Counted from the stretch's first letter, positions 8,525 through 18,468 are shown. The stretch is 64,000 nt of DNA from Shewanella putrefaciens (GCF_016406325.1 NZ_CP066370.1:248001-312000), one strand, 5' to 3'. Program-made: numbers and translations. The notes: generated by a model not told the origin, from the letters alone.

Positions 8525-8563
8525 CGTTCGATTAACCATTAGTATTGAAATTAACTAAGATGA

Positions 8564-8875
8564 TTAGAGGTAACTACAGCAATATTCAGCAATGGCAGTA
8601 TTGCGGATTTTGAAGCTAACATTCGCGGCAAGCTCAAATTGCGTTCCTTCACTAAACTCTTGCCATACAGTACTCTCCGGTAACAACACCTCAAAGCGGC
8701 CACTGGTGACTTCCATGACTTCGCCTTGGGAAGTCGAGAACTCATATTCCCCGGGTAATACAACACCTAAGGTTTGCTTACTGCCATCGGCTAAAAATAC
8801 ACTACGGCTAGCTACTTTGCCGTCAAAGTAGATATTGGCTTTTTTCGATACTGACACTTGCTCGAGTAAACTCAT
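8564..8875 (-). CDS. ppnP: Pyrimidine/purine nucleoside phosphorylase PpnP
   Basis: 103 residues, a single small cupin of the former DUF1255/YaiE family. It aligns by eye with E. coli PpnP (about 94 residues) through [33 protein letters not shown] and the ending CCSYL/CRYL. The enzyme phosphorolyses a broad set of nucleosides to free base and ribose-1-phosphate in the cytosol. ATG 8875 has a GAGGAT site. It appears monocistronic between the TetR gene and a chemoreceptor. Confidence 0.92.
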   Translation of the reverse strand: MSLLEQVSVSKKANIYFDGKVASRSVFLADGSKQTLGVVLPGEYEFSTSQGEVMEVTSGRFEVLLPESTVWQEFSEGTQFELAANVSFKIRNTAIAEYCCSYL

Positions 8876-9233
8876 TATTAATCCTCTATAAATTGGCTTT
8901 AGATGAATTTATATGCATTTTTGATAAATTTCAATGCGTTGTTTGCCGCGTGGATGTACGCATTCAATATACGTTGATGCTAATGTCCAGTTTATCGCCA
9001 ATTTCCCACTTTATTATTTTAGTTGAAGTGGTCGACGACAGTTGATTGTCATTTAAAGTTATTAGTCATTATTTTTATTTAAAAATAATGACTTGGAGGC
9101 ATTTTAGTCAGCTTTTGATGAAAATAGTCGGTACTACTTTGTTTCGCTGAGATTCTTCTTCTATAGTGTTATGGCAGGTTTGATTCTGTAAAGAGCGAAG
9201 GAATAGAATTCGAAGCATGACAAGGAGTCCTCC
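8876..9233. other. Intergenic promoter region with a perfect AT-rich palindrome
   Basis: No gene seen in these 358 bp. It separates divergent ppnP and a chemoreceptor gene. At 9064-9093 there is a perfect 14-bp inverted repeat (AGTCATTATTTTTA and its complement, 2-nt loop), suited to binding a dimeric regulator or forming a cruciform. A GGAG ribosome site precedes the ATG at 9234. Confidence 0.6.
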
Positions 9234-11189
9234 ATGGGTTTTACTCGTAAAATTCAGCTTATCAGTTTATTAATTGTCCTATTACCCCTCATTTTTGCTA
9301 CAGCAATAGTAACTTATATTGCTCGGGATGAATTGTTTGCCGAGGCTCAGTCTCGTTTAGTGGCTGTGCGTGAGATCAAGCAGCGGCAAATTGTGAGTAT
9401 GTTTCAGGACTTTTCCGATAATCTTCAGGCCGTCAGCGCCGTAATCGCCAGCCAAAAAAACCTCGATACTCTTACCGACATAGATCAAACCTTGCAGTCC
9501 TTAAATAAATCTCTCGGTTTTTATGATCTGTTTATTATTCGTGATGATGGCACCGTTTTATATACAGTTGAGAAAGAGTCTGATTTCGGTACCAATTTGC
9601 GTACAGGGCCCTTCCATGATTCGGGATTAGCACAATTATTTAATAAGGCATTGGGATCGGCGGGTACTGTATTGTTGCAAGATTTTTCCGCATACGCGCC
9701 TTCAAATGGTCAACCAGCGGCATTTATTGGCCAGTCGATTCAGTTCAATCAGCAAAGGTTAGTCGTGGCGGCTCAGGTATCTATCGACCGCATTAATCGA
9801 GTTATGCAAATTCGTGAAGGTATGGGGCAAAGCGGTGAAACTTATCTCATAGGTCCAAATAATCGTATGCGCTCCGATTCTTTTCTCGACCCAGTTAATC
9901 GCACTGTTACGGCTTCTTTTGCGGGAACGGTAGCTCAGAATGGTGTCGATACACAGGCGGTGAAGGAGGCGCTGGCAGGTAAAACAGGGGTGATGCAAGT
10001 GAATGATTACAATAATAATCCTGTATTATCTGCTTATTCTCCCGTCGTTGAGCTTGGTTTACGTTGGGGGTTGATGGCTGAAATTGATGTGAGTGAAATT
10101 GCAGCTCCCGCCTACCGCATGCTGTTTATTGGTTTATCTGTATGTGTGGCCGCCTTAGTGTTGGCGTTCGCTGCCGCGAAGTTAGTCACAGGATTTGTAT
10201 TAAAGCCGCTCGGCGGTGAGCCTGAGGACATGTGCAACTTGACCAGTATGATCGCCTCTGGTGATTTAACTCATCATTTACCGCATATTCAAACGGATAA
10301 TCACCTGATGAGTTGGTTGGCGCGGATGCAAACTAAGCTTAAAGAAATCATCAGTCAGCTGGTGGGTGTTGGGCATGAACTTGAATCCGCCGCCGAACAA
10401 AACTCTGCAGCTATGAGTCAAGCCGATTGCAGTATTCAGATGCAGGCCAAAGAAACCGATATGCTGGCCACAGCGGTTGAAGAAATGAGTTATGCCGCAG
10501 CCGAAATCAGCACCAATACGATGAGGTCCTCCGATGAAGTGTCCGCCTGTACCCATTCGAGTGAAATTCTTTCTCAAAACTTAGCCAGTACTCGTAAAAG
10601 CTTAAAAGTAACCTTGAACAGTTTTGCGACTATCCATCAACAGGTGGGCAGTCTTGAGGCGGATAGTCAGAAAATCGGTTCAGTATTGGCGGTGATAAAT
10701 GCGATTGCAGAACAAACTAATCTCTTGTCTCTTAATGCGGCGATTGAAGCTGCGAGAGCTGGCGAGCATGGTCGTGGATTTGCGGTGGTGGCCGATGAGG
10801 TGCGTCAGTTAGCGGTGAAGGTTCAGTTAGCAACTCAGGATATTGGGCAAGTGTTAAAAGGTATTCAGCAACAGTCAGGTGTGCTGGCGTTGCATAGCGT
10901 AACGTGTTCCACTGAAGCCTCTAAAACTGCAGAAGATGCCGATGGAATGCAAGCGGCTGTGGATGATATTGCTTTGCGCTTAGAAACCTTAAAGGCATTA
11001 ATGATTCAAACCGCAACCGCTGCGGAAGAACAAACAACGGTTTCAGCGACAATTGCGCAGGGGATTGCTGGCTTAAGCGTGGCGGCGGAGGAAAATAGTG
11101 CGGCTATCAGCCAAGTGGCAGCGAGTACGCGGAGTCTGTTGGGGTTAGCAAATCAGCTTGGTTTAACAACGGCACAGTTTAAGGTGTAG
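9234..11189 (+). CDS. Methyl-accepting chemotaxis protein with double-Cache sensor
   Basis: 651 residues. Membrane segment 1 spans about 8-30, a periplasmic Cache-type ligand domain about 35-290, membrane segment 2 about 295-317. A HAMP-like linker begins at LGGEPEDM. The cytoplasmic signalling domain contains the kinase-contacting hairpin ([19 protein letters not shown]) and [15 protein letters not shown]. No CheR/B-binding pentapeptide is present at the C-terminus (TAQFKV). Ligand is unknown. It has an AAGGAG ribosome site and its own terminator, so it is monocistronic. Confidence 0.93.
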   Translation: MGFTRKIQLISLLIVLLPLIFATAIVTYIARDELFAEAQSRLVAVREIKQRQIVSMFQDFSDNLQAVSAVIASQKNLDTLTDIDQTLQSLNKSLGFYDLFIIRDDGTVLYTVEKESDFGTNLRTGPFHDSGLAQLFNKALGSAGTVLLQDFSAYAPSNGQPAAFIGQSIQFNQQRLVVAAQVSIDRINRVMQIREGMGQSGETYLIGPNNRMRSDSFLDPVNRTVTASFAGTVAQNGVDTQAVKEALAGKTGVMQVNDYNNNPVLSAYSPVVELGLRWGLMAEIDVSEIAAPAYRMLFIGLSVCVAALVLAFAAAKLVTGFVLKPLGGEPEDMCNLTSMIASGDLTHHLPHIQTDNHLMSWLARMQTKLKEIISQLVGVGHELESAAEQNSAAMSQADCSIQMQAKETDMLATAVEEMSYAAAEISTNTMRSSDEVSACTHSSEILSQNLASTRKSLKVTLNSFATIHQQVGSLEADSQKIGSVLAVINAIAEQTNLLSLNAAIEAARAGEHGRGFAVVADEVRQLAVKVQLATQDIGQVLKGIQQQSGVLALHSVTCSTEASKTAEDADGMQAAVDDIALRLETLKALMIQTATAAEEQTTVSATIAQGIAGLSVAAEENSAAISQVAASTRSLLGLANQLGLTTAQFKV

Positions 11190-11259
11190 GTATTTTTCGC
11201 TGCATTTACAGTGTTCTCACCTTAGTTGGTGCTGTAAATGTGACTGAGCTCGATGTTGT

Positions 11260-11297
11260 ATATCCGCCAGAAATGGAGCTCTGGCGGATATTTTTTA
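11260..11297 (+). terminator. Terminator after the chemoreceptor gene
   Basis: ATATCCGCCAG / CTGGCGGATAT, 11-bp perfect stem, 10-nt loop, followed by TTTTTT. Convergent with ovoA on the minus strand, for which no T tract is present. Confidence 0.85.
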
Positions 11298-11321
11298 CCT
11301 TTTAAGTTATCTAATAAAGAA

Positions 11322-13439
11322 TTATGAACGCTTACGCCAAATTGTCATTTCCGAAATGGAGTGTTGGAATTTACGTTTAGTCTCGCGGATCACGAAGGGG
11401 ATTTCCTTCACTGCGACCAGCTCAAATTGTCCAATTAAGGTTTCGGTCAAGCCATCTAAGGTGGTGAAGTTCTCCCCTTTGATCTTAACGCCACCTAACC
11501 ATTTATCCTTGGGCGTATAATCTTCAAGCCAAGTGTATGGCGAGGCAATGACAAGGTATCCACCTTGATTAATCCGCTGGGCAATACTGGTTAAAAAGTG
11601 CTTAGGATCGTTCAACCTGTCGATAAGGTTTGAGGCATAAACCAAGTCATAACCTGTGTAGATGGGCTTTAAATTACAGGCATCACCTTGCATAAAGTTG
11701 ACCTTTTTAGCCTCAAGCTCATATCCCAGTTTCGCGAGACTCGCACTCTTAAATTCCTGTAAGTCGCCTTCGGTACGTATGGTGTAACGTTTTTCACCTT
11801 GTTCTGTCAGCGCATAGGCCTGTTGAATAAAGCGCGCCGAGAAGTCGATACCATCAACATGATCAAACACTTTTGCCAGTTCGAAACTCGCGCGCCCAAC
11901 GGAGCAGCCGATATCGAGGGCTTTGGTGGTATGGCTAAGCTGAATTTCACTGAGCGCTTGCTGCACACCATTGACGCAGAAGTTAGCCACCCCGAAATAT
12001 TCGGCGCCATAGTGGAATTCAAGGTATTGGGAAATCAGTTCATCCGTTTCGTACACATTGACCTCGGCCATTTGAGCTGGATTTTGGGTGGATTCCACAT
12101 AGCGAAAGCCCGCGTGTTGATAGAAATGTCGACGAAACGCATAGCGTGATGAAGCAATTGCCTCATTACCCGTCGAGATCCATGAGCCGCCTTTGATGAG
12201 ATTATGTTTACCATCGAAGGTTGGAGTGGAGAAATCATCGTAAAGTGGGTGTACGGCGAAGCCGTCAAAACCGTCGATTGCGCTTTCTGTCCATTGCCAA
12301 ACATTACCGACAATATCGAAAAAGCCATTATGTTCGAAGCGATTCACTGGGCAAGAAGAGGCGTAATAAGCCAAAGCAATATTGCCCGGCACTTCATGCC
12401 AATCGGGCGCATCGGCGGGCACATTCTCGCGTAAGATGTACCACTCAGCTTCAGTTAATAGACGTATATTGCTTTGCTTTTGTTCGGCTTTCCAATTACA
12501 GAAGGCTTTAGCTTCGAGCTGATTCACTTCAACAGGCCAGTTTAATGGCAGCGGAATTTCTTCCGCTAAATTACGTTGCCACCATTTATCTTGTCTTAAG
12601 CGCCAAAAACGCGGCATTTGTGCTTGGGTATAGGCAAGCCAAGCTTGGCCTTCTTCATTCCAAAATTGGGGTGAGCGATAGCCGCCAGCCTCAACGAATT
12701 CGAGATACTCTTGATTTGATACTAAGAATTTAGCCGCTTTAAAGTCGTTAACGTTAAAAATTTTATGGCCGTATTCGTTGTCCCAGCCGTAGGTTTGGTC
12801 TTGCTCGGTTTTACCTAAGGTCACTTTTTGCCCTTTTACAGCCAATAAACTGTTGGTCTCGGCAGGGGCGGTGTCTTGGCACGCAGGCCAGAGGTGGTTG
12901 GGCGCGACATATTCCAGCGGCAGTTGGCGGATGATCACCGATGAGGTTTCTAAATGAATACGTTCATGCTCAATGCCCATCAAAATGATCCAGGCTGGGC
13001 TATTTTGAGTGATAGGTAACGTCAGGGGCATTTCATCAATAACGCGATTGACGACGGCGTTAACTTGCTGGCGATAGCTTCGCACTTCTGCCACATCTGG
13101 CCACGGATAATGTTGTTCGTTCAAATCATCCCAAGACATCTCATCTACACCAATGGCGAACATGGATTCGAAGTTGTCGTTTACACGCTCATCGAGAAAT
13201 TTGCCGAGTTTGAGCTTGTTGATATAGAAAGTGGCTGTATGGCCAAAATAAAAGATTAACGGGTGGCGCAGCGGCTCAGCTTTGAGGTAATAGGCGCTAT
13301 CATCTTGGATCAAGTCAAACAGTGACTCATATAAAGCCCATGTCTGATTAAAATATTGCTTGAGCTCTTGACGCTTTCCGACCTCAGTTTCACCAATGAG
13401 CTTAAGGGTTTGAGGGGGTTGCGTTATGGGCTTATCCAT
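11322..13439 (-). CDS. ovoA: 5-histidylcysteine sulfoxide synthase / methyltransferase OvoA (ovothiol biosynthesis)
   Basis: About 705 residues in three parts. The N-terminal DinB-like domain carries the iron-binding HxxxHxE motif (EHERIHLETSS). The middle is a formylglycine-generating-enzyme fold (GNVWQWTESAIDGF, LIKGGSWISTG). The C-terminal 230 residues are a SAM methyltransferase (ALDIGCSVGRASFELAK, VYASNLIDRL). OvoA joins cysteine and histidine oxidatively and N-methylates the product, making ovothiol A after a lyase step. No such lyase is adjacent. ATG 13439 is preferred, with GGAG 11 bp upstream; ATG 13481 has no ribosome site. Single gene. Confidence 0.93.
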   Translation of the reverse strand: MDKPITQPPQTLKLIGETEVGKRQELKQYFNQTWALYESLFDLIQDDSAYYLKAEPLRHPLIFYFGHTATFYINKLKLGKFLDERVNDNFESMFAIGVDEMSWDDLNEQHYPWPDVAEVRSYRQQVNAVVNRVIDEMPLTLPITQNSPAWIILMGIEHERIHLETSSVIIRQLPLEYVAPNHLWPACQDTAPAETNSLLAVKGQKVTLGKTEQDQTYGWDNEYGHKIFNVNDFKAAKFLVSNQEYLEFVEAGGYRSPQFWNEEGQAWLAYTQAQMPRFWRLRQDKWWQRNLAEEIPLPLNWPVEVNQLEAKAFCNWKAEQKQSNIRLLTEAEWYILRENVPADAPDWHEVPGNIALAYYASSCPVNRFEHNGFFDIVGNVWQWTESAIDGFDGFAVHPLYDDFSTPTFDGKHNLIKGGSWISTGNEAIASSRYAFRRHFYQHAGFRYVESTQNPAQMAEVNVYETDELISQYLEFHYGAEYFGVANFCVNGVQQALSEIQLSHTTKALDIGCSVGRASFELAKVFDHVDGIDFSARFIQQAYALTEQGEKRYTIRTEGDLQEFKSASLAKLGYELEAKKVNFMQGDACNLKPIYTGYDLVYASNLIDRLNDPKHFLTSIAQRINQGGYLVIASPYTWLEDYTPKDKWLGGVKIKGENFTTLDGLTETLIGQFELVAVKEIPFVIRETKRKFQHSISEMTIWRKRS

Positions 13440-13804
13440 AGATAAGTAAACTCCGTATTTATCGGCCTGCGGTGCAAGCATGGGAAGATTAATCTATCGT
13501 GTGTGACTCTATACGCGATTACTGAGCTCAGGATCACTTTGTCAGCTTAATGTGTCGGTTTGAGGTAAAGTGTTTTACAAACTAACAGAAAGACCAATTG
13601 AGTCCAATATCAGTGCTGGAGCTTAAAGCATCTCAGGTATGACCCTTTGGTTTGGGGTTAACTTACAAGGAAGGTGATGTGCTCAATTTAGTGATGCTAT
13701 CCCTTACAGGGATTAAAATTATTTTATTCCTGAAGAGTATTTTCTCTGTCGGGGTTAAGGCAGAATGATCCCGTCCGTAAAATTATTATGCAGGATATAA
13801 CGGG
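13440..13804. other. Intergenic region between divergent ovoA and an orphan gene
   Basis: 365 bp. No gene, RNA or clear operator was recognised. It must hold promoters for ovoA and for the gene at 13805. Confidence 0.5.
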
Positions 13805-14200
13805 ATGACAATTAACGCATTATGGATACCCGCTTGGTATGAACTTGATCCGTCGATCGTTGTGGGCGTTACTGAAGAGTTTATATTTCATAAACCTACT
13901 ACCAATGGGGCATTAAGATTTTACAGTGGTGCAGAAAATATCGATGCCGTGAGAGCGACAGGCGCCATTTCGAGCATTTATCACGCTGTTTTGGGGGATA
14001 TAGAGAGTGTTGATGCACAGGGCCTTGATTATACAATTGTATTGAAGGATGGGCGCCGTTTGTTGGTTAACGCAGAGGAAGATCCTGGTTTAATCTATGA
14101 GTGGGTTGATGATAGTTGGCAGCCTTCAGAGATGACGATTTCTGATTGGCAATTAGAGGTCAAGTTTACTTCGTTATCGCCACTCACATCCGTCGATTAG
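13805..14200 (+). CDS. Hypothetical protein
   Basis: 131 residues, not recognised. It has no signal peptide or membrane segment. The middle (YTIVLKDGRRLLVNAEEDPG) suggests a small beta-rich fold. Start ATG 13805 follows AGGATATAACGGG. A terminator-like hairpin follows, so it is probably transcribed alone. Confidence 0.65.
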   Translation: MTINALWIPAWYELDPSIVVGVTEEFIFHKPTTNGALRFYSGAENIDAVRATGAISSIYHAVLGDIESVDAQGLDYTIVLKDGRRLLVNAEEDPGLIYEWVDDSWQPSEMTISDWQLEVKFTSLSPLTSVD

Positions 14201-14209
14201 TTAATGGTT

Positions 14210-14262
14210 CCAAGGGGCAGTTAGTTTACTTTAGTTATGACCGACTGCTCTTTGGTTTTATT
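14210..14262 (+). terminator. Probable terminator with long loop
   Basis: CCAAGGGGCAGT pairs with ACTGCTCTTTGG (two mismatches or wobbles) across a 22-nt loop, then TTTTATTT. It is placed just after the stop at 14200. Confidence 0.55.
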
Positions 14263-14576
14263 TAACAAATTGATAAAAATGCTTATTTTCTGTTATTCGA
14301 CATATCATATTCTTTTTGACCATGCCGATCATTACCGCGACCTCCCATTATTTTATTCGTTATGCAATATCTCCATTAGCCAGTATTGAGCATAGGCTAT
14401 TTTATTGATGAAAGTGTGTTTTAGGGCGCTCGAAAGCGATGTTAGTCATAGTGTTAGGCTGTTTTGTTGGCGCAGTAAAATCCACAGTGACGGATTGAAT
14501 TGTACCTATCACTGTTTTGATCTAGATTGGGGCTTGCATTTAGGCGCTTTACTTTATCGTCCTATGGAGCCTTGTA
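14263..14576. other. Intergenic region upstream of the PfkB kinase
   Basis: 314 bp without a convincing gene. A 67-codon frame (14405-14608) overlaps the kinase start and lacks a ribosome site. No recognised regulatory site. Confidence 0.5.
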
Positions 14577-15431
14577 ATGGCGAATATTTTACTGGTTGCA
14601 AATCTTAATTGTGATCGAATTTTATTGCTGGATAAACCACTCAAAACAGGAGGGCGCTTTCATTATCAAGATGGTGGTCAAAGGCTTGGTGGTGGAGGCG
14701 CTAATACTGGGCTTGGACTGGTATGGGCTGGGCATCGAGTGGCGCTGGTCAGTCAAGTCGGGCGCGACGAGATGGGAGATTGGGCCATTGCTGAAGCGAG
14801 CACCCAAGGGCTCGATTGCCGTTTAGTGCAACGAAGATCGGGAAATACCTGTGAAATGCTCCTTGTTATGACTCCTGATGGCGAACGCACGATTATTCGT
14901 CCACAAAGACCTATTTTTGAATTGTCTGTTCCACCTAAGTGGCAGCAGTGGGATGCGTTGTATTTTAATACTTCGGCCGAGGGGACTGTTAGTTGGGCAA
15001 AGACAGCGCTAGATCATTGTCTCGTTGTTGCCCAGTTAGCGAAGGATGATAGACCTAGACCCTGCCATGTACTACTCGCATCGATGAGTGATATGCAAGG
15101 GCGTTGTGATAGCGCCTTTTGGGAATATGGCAAAAGTATTGGCGGTGACTCATTACGTTATTTTATTGTGACGGATGGTATTAATGGCGCAAATGTTTAT
15201 ACCAAAGATAAAGTACAACATGTCCAAGCGGTACCCGCAAAAGTGGTCGACACAACGGGGGCTGGAGATGCTTATGCCGCCGGATTAATTCACAGCCTGT
15301 GTTCCGGACAATCGATCACTGATGCAATGGCTGAGGGCGCTATATGGGCTGCATTTGCGGTAGCAACTGATAGTTCTATCCCTGGGGACGCACTGAAAGG
15401 GTATTTAGAGGTTAAGGGCTCCTTGTCATAA
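14577..15431 (+). CDS. PfkB-family carbohydrate/nucleoside kinase
   Basis: 284 residues. The N-terminal signature GGGGANTGLGL (about 37-47) and the C-terminal catalytic/anion-hole motif DTTGAGDAYAAG (Asp of GAGD as base) define the PfkB/ribokinase fold. It phosphorylates a sugar or nucleoside hydroxyl with ATP; the substrate cannot be told from sequence and no sugar operon surrounds it. It is a little shorter than typical ribokinase (about 305). ATG 14577 has GGAG six bases upstream. Confidence 0.85.
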   Translation: MANILLVANLNCDRILLLDKPLKTGGRFHYQDGGQRLGGGGANTGLGLVWAGHRVALVSQVGRDEMGDWAIAEASTQGLDCRLVQRRSGNTCEMLLVMTPDGERTIIRPQRPIFELSVPPKWQQWDALYFNTSAEGTVSWAKTALDHCLVVAQLAKDDRPRPCHVLLASMSDMQGRCDSAFWEYGKSIGGDSLRYFIVTDGINGANVYTKDKVQHVQAVPAKVVDTTGAGDAYAAGLIHSLCSGQSITDAMAEGAIWAAFAVATDSSIPGDALKGYLEVKGSLS

Positions 15432-15735
15432 ATGATGCATGGATTGGGATTAGTCATCTTTTTGTCATCTAGGCTTGGTAAATTTGACCACAGTGGCGAT
15501 TCGCTATTGTCCCTTAACATTTTTCTGTGTTTCTCTCCCACTTAGTGGTACGCATGTTTTGCCCCGTTTCCCCAACGGGGCATTTTTTTGTACAGCATAA
15601 AGTGATTTTGTCGCAGAACATCCACATTACTGAAATGTTGTGCGGTACTTGCACAATTGAGATACATTTATGCAACTGAAAAAGCGTTAAAAAGAATAAG
15701 CTACTCAAAGTGTCGCGCTGCGGTTGGAGTTGAGA
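15432..15735. other. Intergenic region containing a strong distant terminator
   Basis: 304 bp. The clear terminator at 15560-15589 is about 130 bp beyond the kinase stop, which leaves room for a short untranslated RNA before it; no promoter was confidently found. The rest is the promoter region of the diguanylate cyclase gene. Confidence 0.5.
15560..15589 (+). terminator. Rho-independent terminator
   Basis: TGCCCCGTT / AACGGGGCA stem (9 bp), 5-nt loop, then TTTTTTT. Strong form. Confidence 0.85.
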
Positions 15736-17196
15736 ATGGGCAATAATGTTTGGAATGAGCGAAGGAAGTTTATTTGGCTTTTATCTATATTGTTATTATT
15801 TGCTTTTTTAGTGACCAGTAGCATCAGTTATAAAGTGGCTCACGATTCGCTCAGCCAACAAATTGAGAGCAATACTTTACCTCTGACGAGTGACAATATT
15901 TACTCAGAAATTCAGCAGGACTTGTTACGACCGATCTTTATTTCATCTTTGATGGCGCAGGATACCTTTGTTCGTGATTGGACCTTAAACCATGAACAAG
16001 AGCCTGAAAAACTCATTCGTTACCTTAAGGAAATTCAAGAAAAATACGGCACAGTTACGAGTTTTTTTGTGTCAGAGAAGAGTCGAAACTATTACCATTC
16101 CACGGGTATTTTAAAACAAATTCAAGATGTTGAACCGGATGATGCTTGGTATTTTCGGGTGCGATCTTTACCTGAATCCGAATATTATGAGATTAATATC
16201 GATGCCGATACGGCAGACCGTAGTAAGACAACTGTATTTGTAAACTATAAAGTTTTTGATTTTGAAGGTAAATTTATTGGGGTGACCGGTGTTGGCTTAG
16301 CCGTTGAGAAAGTCAAATTACTGGTAGAACTTTATCAAAAACGTTATAACCGCCGCGTTTTTTTCACGGATAGATTAGGTAATGTCACATTACATGGTGA
16401 TGCCTATGATGGTTCGGATTCACTCCAGACCAGTACTGGGCTAGAACAATTGGCGACACGTATTTTAACGAGTCCGAGTGCGGCATTTAGTTATAAGAAA
16501 AATGGAAAAACAGTTTATCTCAATAGTCGTTTAGTATCTGAATTTAAATGGTATTTGATTGTTGAGCAGGAAGATGCTCCCCAAGAGCAAGATTTACTTA
16601 ACACTTTTTGGGGAAATCTGGCGCTGAGTTTGATTGTGACTATGGGTATTTTATTTATCTCAAACATGACCTTAGGTCGTTATCAGCGCAAGCTAGAAAT
16701 GATGGCGTCTACCGATAAGCTCACTGGCGCCGCTAACCGTCAGGTGTTTGAGGAGTACTTTAGGCAGGCGTTAGATAAAGCGAAGCTGACACAATCACCC
16801 ATTTCAATACTCTTGCTGGATATCGACCACTTTAAAAAAGTGAATGACAGTTATGGGCATGGAATGGGGGACTTAGTGTTAAAAACCATGGCTAACATGC
16901 TACGTGGTTTACTACAGCCGCAGGATATCCTATGTCGATGGGGTGGTGAGGAGTTTTTAATTTTGCTTCCTGAAATGGACTTAAGTCGGGCTGCAGAATT
17001 TGCGGAACAGATCCGTGACCTTATCTCTCTGCGGGAAATCAAAGTGAATGGATTACACATCTCTATTACTGCCAGTATTGGCGTCGCAGAGCACCAAGCA
17101 CAAGAGCCAGCGGAAGATCTTATCAAACGTGCCGATCTGGCCTTGTATCAGGCAAAAGCAGCGGGTCGAAATCAAGTGGTATTGAATCATCCATGA
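15736..17196 (+). CDS. Membrane diguanylate cyclase with Cache sensor
   Basis: 486 residues from ATG 15736 (GGAG eight bases upstream; an in-frame TTG at 15724 is less likely). Membrane segments lie at about 11-32 and 295-315, enclosing a periplasmic Cache-like domain. The GGDEF domain has LDIDHFKKVND for metal/GTP binding and active loop GGEEF (about 403-407), so cyclic-di-GMP synthesis is expected. The inhibitory RxxD site is degenerate: the equivalent position reads QPQD, so product inhibition there is probably lost. Ligand unknown. It is separately transcribed. Confidence 0.9.
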   Translation: MGNNVWNERRKFIWLLSILLLFAFLVTSSISYKVAHDSLSQQIESNTLPLTSDNIYSEIQQDLLRPIFISSLMAQDTFVRDWTLNHEQEPEKLIRYLKEIQEKYGTVTSFFVSEKSRNYYHSTGILKQIQDVEPDDAWYFRVRSLPESEYYEINIDADTADRSKTTVFVNYKVFDFEGKFIGVTGVGLAVEKVKLLVELYQKRYNRRVFFTDRLGNVTLHGDAYDGSDSLQTSTGLEQLATRILTSPSAAFSYKKNGKTVYLNSRLVSEFKWYLIVEQEDAPQEQDLLNTFWGNLALSLIVTMGILFISNMTLGRYQRKLEMMASTDKLTGAANRQVFEEYFRQALDKAKLTQSPISILLLDIDHFKKVNDSYGHGMGDLVLKTMANMLRGLLQPQDILCRWGGEEFLILLPEMDLSRAAEFAEQIRDLISLREIKVNGLHISITASIGVAEHQAQEPAEDLIKRADLALYQAKAAGRNQVVLNHP

Positions 17197-17306
17197 TGCT
17201 GTTCGGCGCTGCTTTGAGTCATATTGAGTCGTTTAGGGTTATTGCGTTGCTTGATTGTGCTACTGTTATGTCGCGGTTTACACTCTGACTTTATGCGAAA
17301 GGAGTC

Positions 17307-18020
17307 ATGGATTGGGAGTTGCAGATGTCAAAGCTGTTAATTAATAAATTGTCAGGATTGTACTTAGGAACCCAGCTTCAAGAAGTCGCAGGAGTCGCGA
17401 CAGGGATTGATGGTAAGCAAGCTGCTCAACAACTGTTAGTGCATATCGACCATGTAGAAGGGGACGCTCAGGCCGATCCAAAACACCATGGCGGGCTTGA
17501 TCGCGTACTACATCATTTTCCCCGAGAGCATTACGGCCAATATCGTCGTTGGGATTTAATCACTCAGTTCGAAGATGCACCCAGTATGGGAGAAAATATC
17601 AGTACCGTTGGACTGAACGAAACCCAAGTTAATATTGGCGATATCTTACAGATTGGCGCGGTAAAAGTGCAAGTGACTCAACCACGTTCACCTTGCTTTA
17701 AGTTGAATCTACAATTTGGTCACAGAGAATTTGCTCTCGCCATGCAGCAAAGCCAATTATGTGGTTGGTTTTATAGAATTTTAACTCCTGGGGTTATTGA
17801 GTTGCACGATAGGATTGAATTGATTGAGCGTCGTACTGATATCAGCGTTGCCGAGGCTATGTCACTGTACTTTTCGCCAACATTCAATGCCAGTGCCTAT
17901 GATCGTTTAGCTTCATGCGAAGGATTGGCACTGAGTTGGATCAATAGTTTGCAACGCCGCTTAGCCTCGCAGACAGTAGAAGATTGGCAAATGCGTTTAT
18001 ATGGGCCAAGTGGTATATAA
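17307..18020 (+). CDS. yiiM: MOSC-domain protein YiiM
   Basis: 237 residues. The MOSC core includes the HHGG-type segment (DPKHHGGLDRVLHH) and the conserved Cys in QPRSPCFKLN, thought to accept a sulfur or bind molybdenum cofactor. YiiM of E. coli is a Moco-dependent reductase detoxifying N-hydroxylated base analogues such as 6-N-hydroxylaminopurine. The C-terminal 3-alpha extension (about 160-225) is as in YiiM. ATG 17307 has an AAAGGAG site. The moa/mod genes making its cofactor are 5 kb away. Followed 36 bp later by a small membrane protein gene. Confidence 0.88.
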   Translation: MDWELQMSKLLINKLSGLYLGTQLQEVAGVATGIDGKQAAQQLLVHIDHVEGDAQADPKHHGGLDRVLHHFPREHYGQYRRWDLITQFEDAPSMGENISTVGLNETQVNIGDILQIGAVKVQVTQPRSPCFKLNLQFGHREFALAMQQSQLCGWFYRILTPGVIELHDRIELIERRTDISVAEAMSLYFSPTFNASAYDRLASCEGLALSWINSLQRRLASQTVEDWQMRLYGPSGI

Positions 18021-18056
18021 GTATTGATATTCAAAATGATAAAACAGGGATGACCT

Positions 18057-18413
18057 ATGATTGAATCCGTGACAAAGAGTGATAAAGATTTTGGCTTACT
18101 CGTGTATGCGTCGAGTTTTATTGGGTATTTAGTGCCGTTGGGCTCTATTCTTGGTCCTTTGATCATTTGGCTGATGAAGCGTGAAGAGTCCGCATTTGTC
18201 GATCAATGTGGTCGTAGTTGTTTGAACTTTAAATTGAGTTTGCTGATTTATGTGATTATCAGCGGTGTGCTGGCCTTTATCGGTATTGGGTTTATCTTCC
18301 TAATTGTGCTCGCTATTTTGGATCTAGTGTGTACAGTGCTTGGGATTATTAAAGCCAGTGAAGGGCAAGTGTATCGCTATCCACTCACGATTAAATTTAT
18401 TTCCATGGATTAA
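18057..18413 (+). CDS. DUF4870 (Tic20-like) membrane protein
   Basis: 118 residues with three predicted membrane segments (about 15-38, 60-80, 80-100). The motif DQCGRSCLNFKLSL matches the DUF4870 pattern of a small hydrophobic protein with a Q..(A/S)LNFxL signature. Function unknown. It lies 36 bp after yiiM and is followed by a strong shared terminator, so the two probably form an operon. Confidence 0.8.
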   Translation: MIESVTKSDKDFGLLVYASSFIGYLVPLGSILGPLIIWLMKREESAFVDQCGRSCLNFKLSLLIYVIISGVLAFIGIGFIFLIVLAILDLVCTVLGIIKASEGQVYRYPLTIKFISMD

Positions 18414-18431
18414 TGTTGTTGGACATCAAAG

Positions 18432-18468
18432 AAAAACGCCTTAGATGGATGCATCTAAGGCGTTTTTT
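18432..18468. terminator. Bidirectional terminator between convergent genes
   Basis: AAAAACGCCTTAGAT / ATCTAAGGCGTTTTT, 15-bp perfect stem with 6-nt loop and T tracts readable on both strands. It serves the DUF4870 gene and the chemoreceptor gene opposite. Confidence 0.92.

Noticed and set aside
14405..14608. 67-codon frame before the PfkB kinase
   Set aside because: No ribosome site and overlaps the well-supported kinase start.
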